A stretch of 15,927 bases of DNA from Phascolarctobacterium sp. (lineage in GTDB: Bacteria; Bacillota; Negativicutes; Acidaminococcales; Acidaminococcaceae): the NCBI GenBank assembly GCA_016302525.1, contig JAEDNJ010000017.1, positions 1-15,927 of the forward strand, written 5' to 3'. A program made the translations under genes and the position numbers. Under the pieces are notes generated by a model that had not been told where the DNA came from, made no database searches, and saw only the letters and a program-made list of their open reading frames with translations. Shown in pieces: positions 14,987 to 15,927 of this stretch (position 1 is the first letter of the stretch; each line of letters opens with the position of its first letter).

Positions 14987-15927
14987 ATGACTTTAGAGAT
15001 AAATAGCCTGGTACATGGCTTTAAGGTACTGCGTCACGAAATGGTAGAGGAGCTGCAATGTGCAGCCTATATGCTAGAACATATCAAGAGCGGTGCTCGT
15101 TTATTATATTTAGCTGCAGATGATGATAACAAGGTGTTTCAAATTGGCTTTCGTACACCCCCAGAGAGTGATAACGGCGTGCCTCATATTATGGAGCACT
15201 CTGTGCTGTGTGGCTCTCGTAAATACCCCTTAAAAGAGCCCTTTGTAGACCTCGTCAAGGGCAGCCTGAATACCTTCCTCAACGCTATGACCTATCCGGA
15301 TAAGACGGTCTATCCTGTGGCTAGCCGTAATGCCAAGGACTTTCATAACCTGATGGATGTCTACCTAGATGCGGTTTTCTATCCTGATATTTACAAGAAT
15401 CATTTTACCCTGCGCCAGGAGGGCTGGCACTACAATCTGGACTCTGTAGAGGGTGAGCTCAGCTATAACGGCGTTGTTTATAACGAAATGAAAGGCGTAT
15501 ATTCCTCTGCGGATGCCTTTTTGGAAAGAGAGGCTATGCAGGCTCTTTTTCCCGACAACTGCTATCGCTTTGAAAGCGGTGGTCTGCCTGAGGCTATCCC
15601 TGAGCTGAGCCAGGAGCAATTTGAAGCCTTCCATACCACCTACTACAGCCCTGAGAATAGCTATCTCTATCTCTATGGTGATATGGATATCGAGGAAACC
15701 CTGGCTTATTTAGATGCTGAATATTTGTCTAAATATACCAAGACCGGCAAGATAAATTCTGCTATTCCTTTGCAAAAGCCCTTGGAGCGTACCGCAGACA
15801 TCATTGCTACCTATCCAATAGCAGCGGGCGAAGACACTGCTGGCAAAACCTATCACGAGCTGAGCATTGTAACGGGCAAGGCAACAGACATTAAAACGGG
15901 TATTGCCCTGCGTTTATTGGAAAATGT
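14987..15927 (+). CDS. M16C metalloprotease, presequence protease (PreP)-like, 3' truncated by window
   Basis: An open frame of 313 residues continues past the window end; full-length relatives are about 970 residues, so this is the first third. The inverted zinc motif HxxEH is H67-I-M-E70-H71, within 'GVPHIMEHSVLCGSRKYPLKEPF', which together with 'GSLNTFLNAMTYPDKTVYPV' marks the M16C (PreP/insulinase) subfamily. The third zinc-ligand region is represented by 'YNGVVYNEMKGVYSS'. Such enzymes degrade peptides inside a large closed chamber formed by two halves. No signal peptide is visible, so it is probably cytoplasmic. AAAGGAGG at 14971-14978 lies 8 bases before the ATG. Confidence 0.92.
   Translation, partial: MTLEINSLVHGFKVLRHEMVEELQCAAYMLEHIKSGARLLYLAADDDNKVFQIGFRTPPESDNGVPHIMEHSVLCGSRKYPLKEPFVDLVKGSLNTFLNAMTYPDKTVYPVASRNAKDFHNLMDVYLDAVFYPDIYKNHFTLRQEGWHYNLDSVEGELSYNGVVYNEMKGVYSSADAFLEREAMQALFPDNCYRFESGGLPEAIPELSQEQFEAFHTTYYSPENSYLYLYGDMDIEETLAYLDAEYLSKYTKTGKINSAIPLQKPLERTADIIATYPIAAGEDTAGKTYHELSIVTGKATDIKTGIALRLLEN

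Noticed and set aside
1..15927. CRISPR array, tRNA, rRNA or prophage genes
   Set aside because: No regularly spaced short repeats, cloverleaf-like sequence, rRNA segment or phage proteins were seen.

Overview
The window reads as a chromosomal segment of an anaerobic, moderately AT-rich bacterium of the Firmicutes type. Supporting signs are strong AGGAGG-like ribosome binding sites, good TTGnnn-17-TATAAT promoters, U-tailed intrinsic terminators, and every recognised gene on the + strand. Gene content and codon usage would fit a Negativicutes gut bacterium (Phascolarctobacterium/Acidaminococcus-like), but that placement is a low-confidence guess; no rRNA or other taxonomic marker is present.

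Layout. (1) 1-3727: the end of a type I restriction-modification locus, with the hsdS 3' end, complete hsdR and a 41-codon ORF of unknown status, closed by a terminator at 3745-3783. (2) 3800-7557: an apparent five-gene operon with its own promoter: dhaL, dhaK, an LsrF-type class I aldolase, a small VOC-fold-like protein and a histidine phosphatase. It ends at a long-stem terminator. The combination suggests phosphorylation of a small hydroxy-ketone, then isomerisation and/or aldol or thiolytic cleavage. It resembles an AI-2 (Lsr)-like or short ketose catabolic pathway in which a DHA-kinase pair replaces LsrK. (3) 7181-9466: a perfect direct tandem duplication with a 1142-bp period, running from the middle of the phosphatase gene to the early part of the polyphosphate kinase gene. 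The phosphatase is intact to the left and the kinase intact to the right. Between them lie a truncated kinase/phosphatase chimera and a second copy of the 561-bp intergenic region with its terminator and promoter. (4) 9196-12426: a two-domain class II PPK2 (polyphosphate:AMP phosphotransferase type) followed 21 bp later by a B12-binding/radical-SAM protein of the uncharacterised TIGR03960-like type. (5) 12496-14690: transketolase with its own promoter and terminator. (6) 14987-end: the N-terminal third of an M16C (PreP-like) metalloprotease, cut by the window edge.

The two items most worth a second look are the tandem duplication, which is either a very recent rearrangement or an assembly error, and the dhaL-dhaK-lsrF-VOC-phosphatase operon, whose substrate cannot be read from sequence. 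No transposase, integrase, CRISPR array, tRNA or rRNA was seen.
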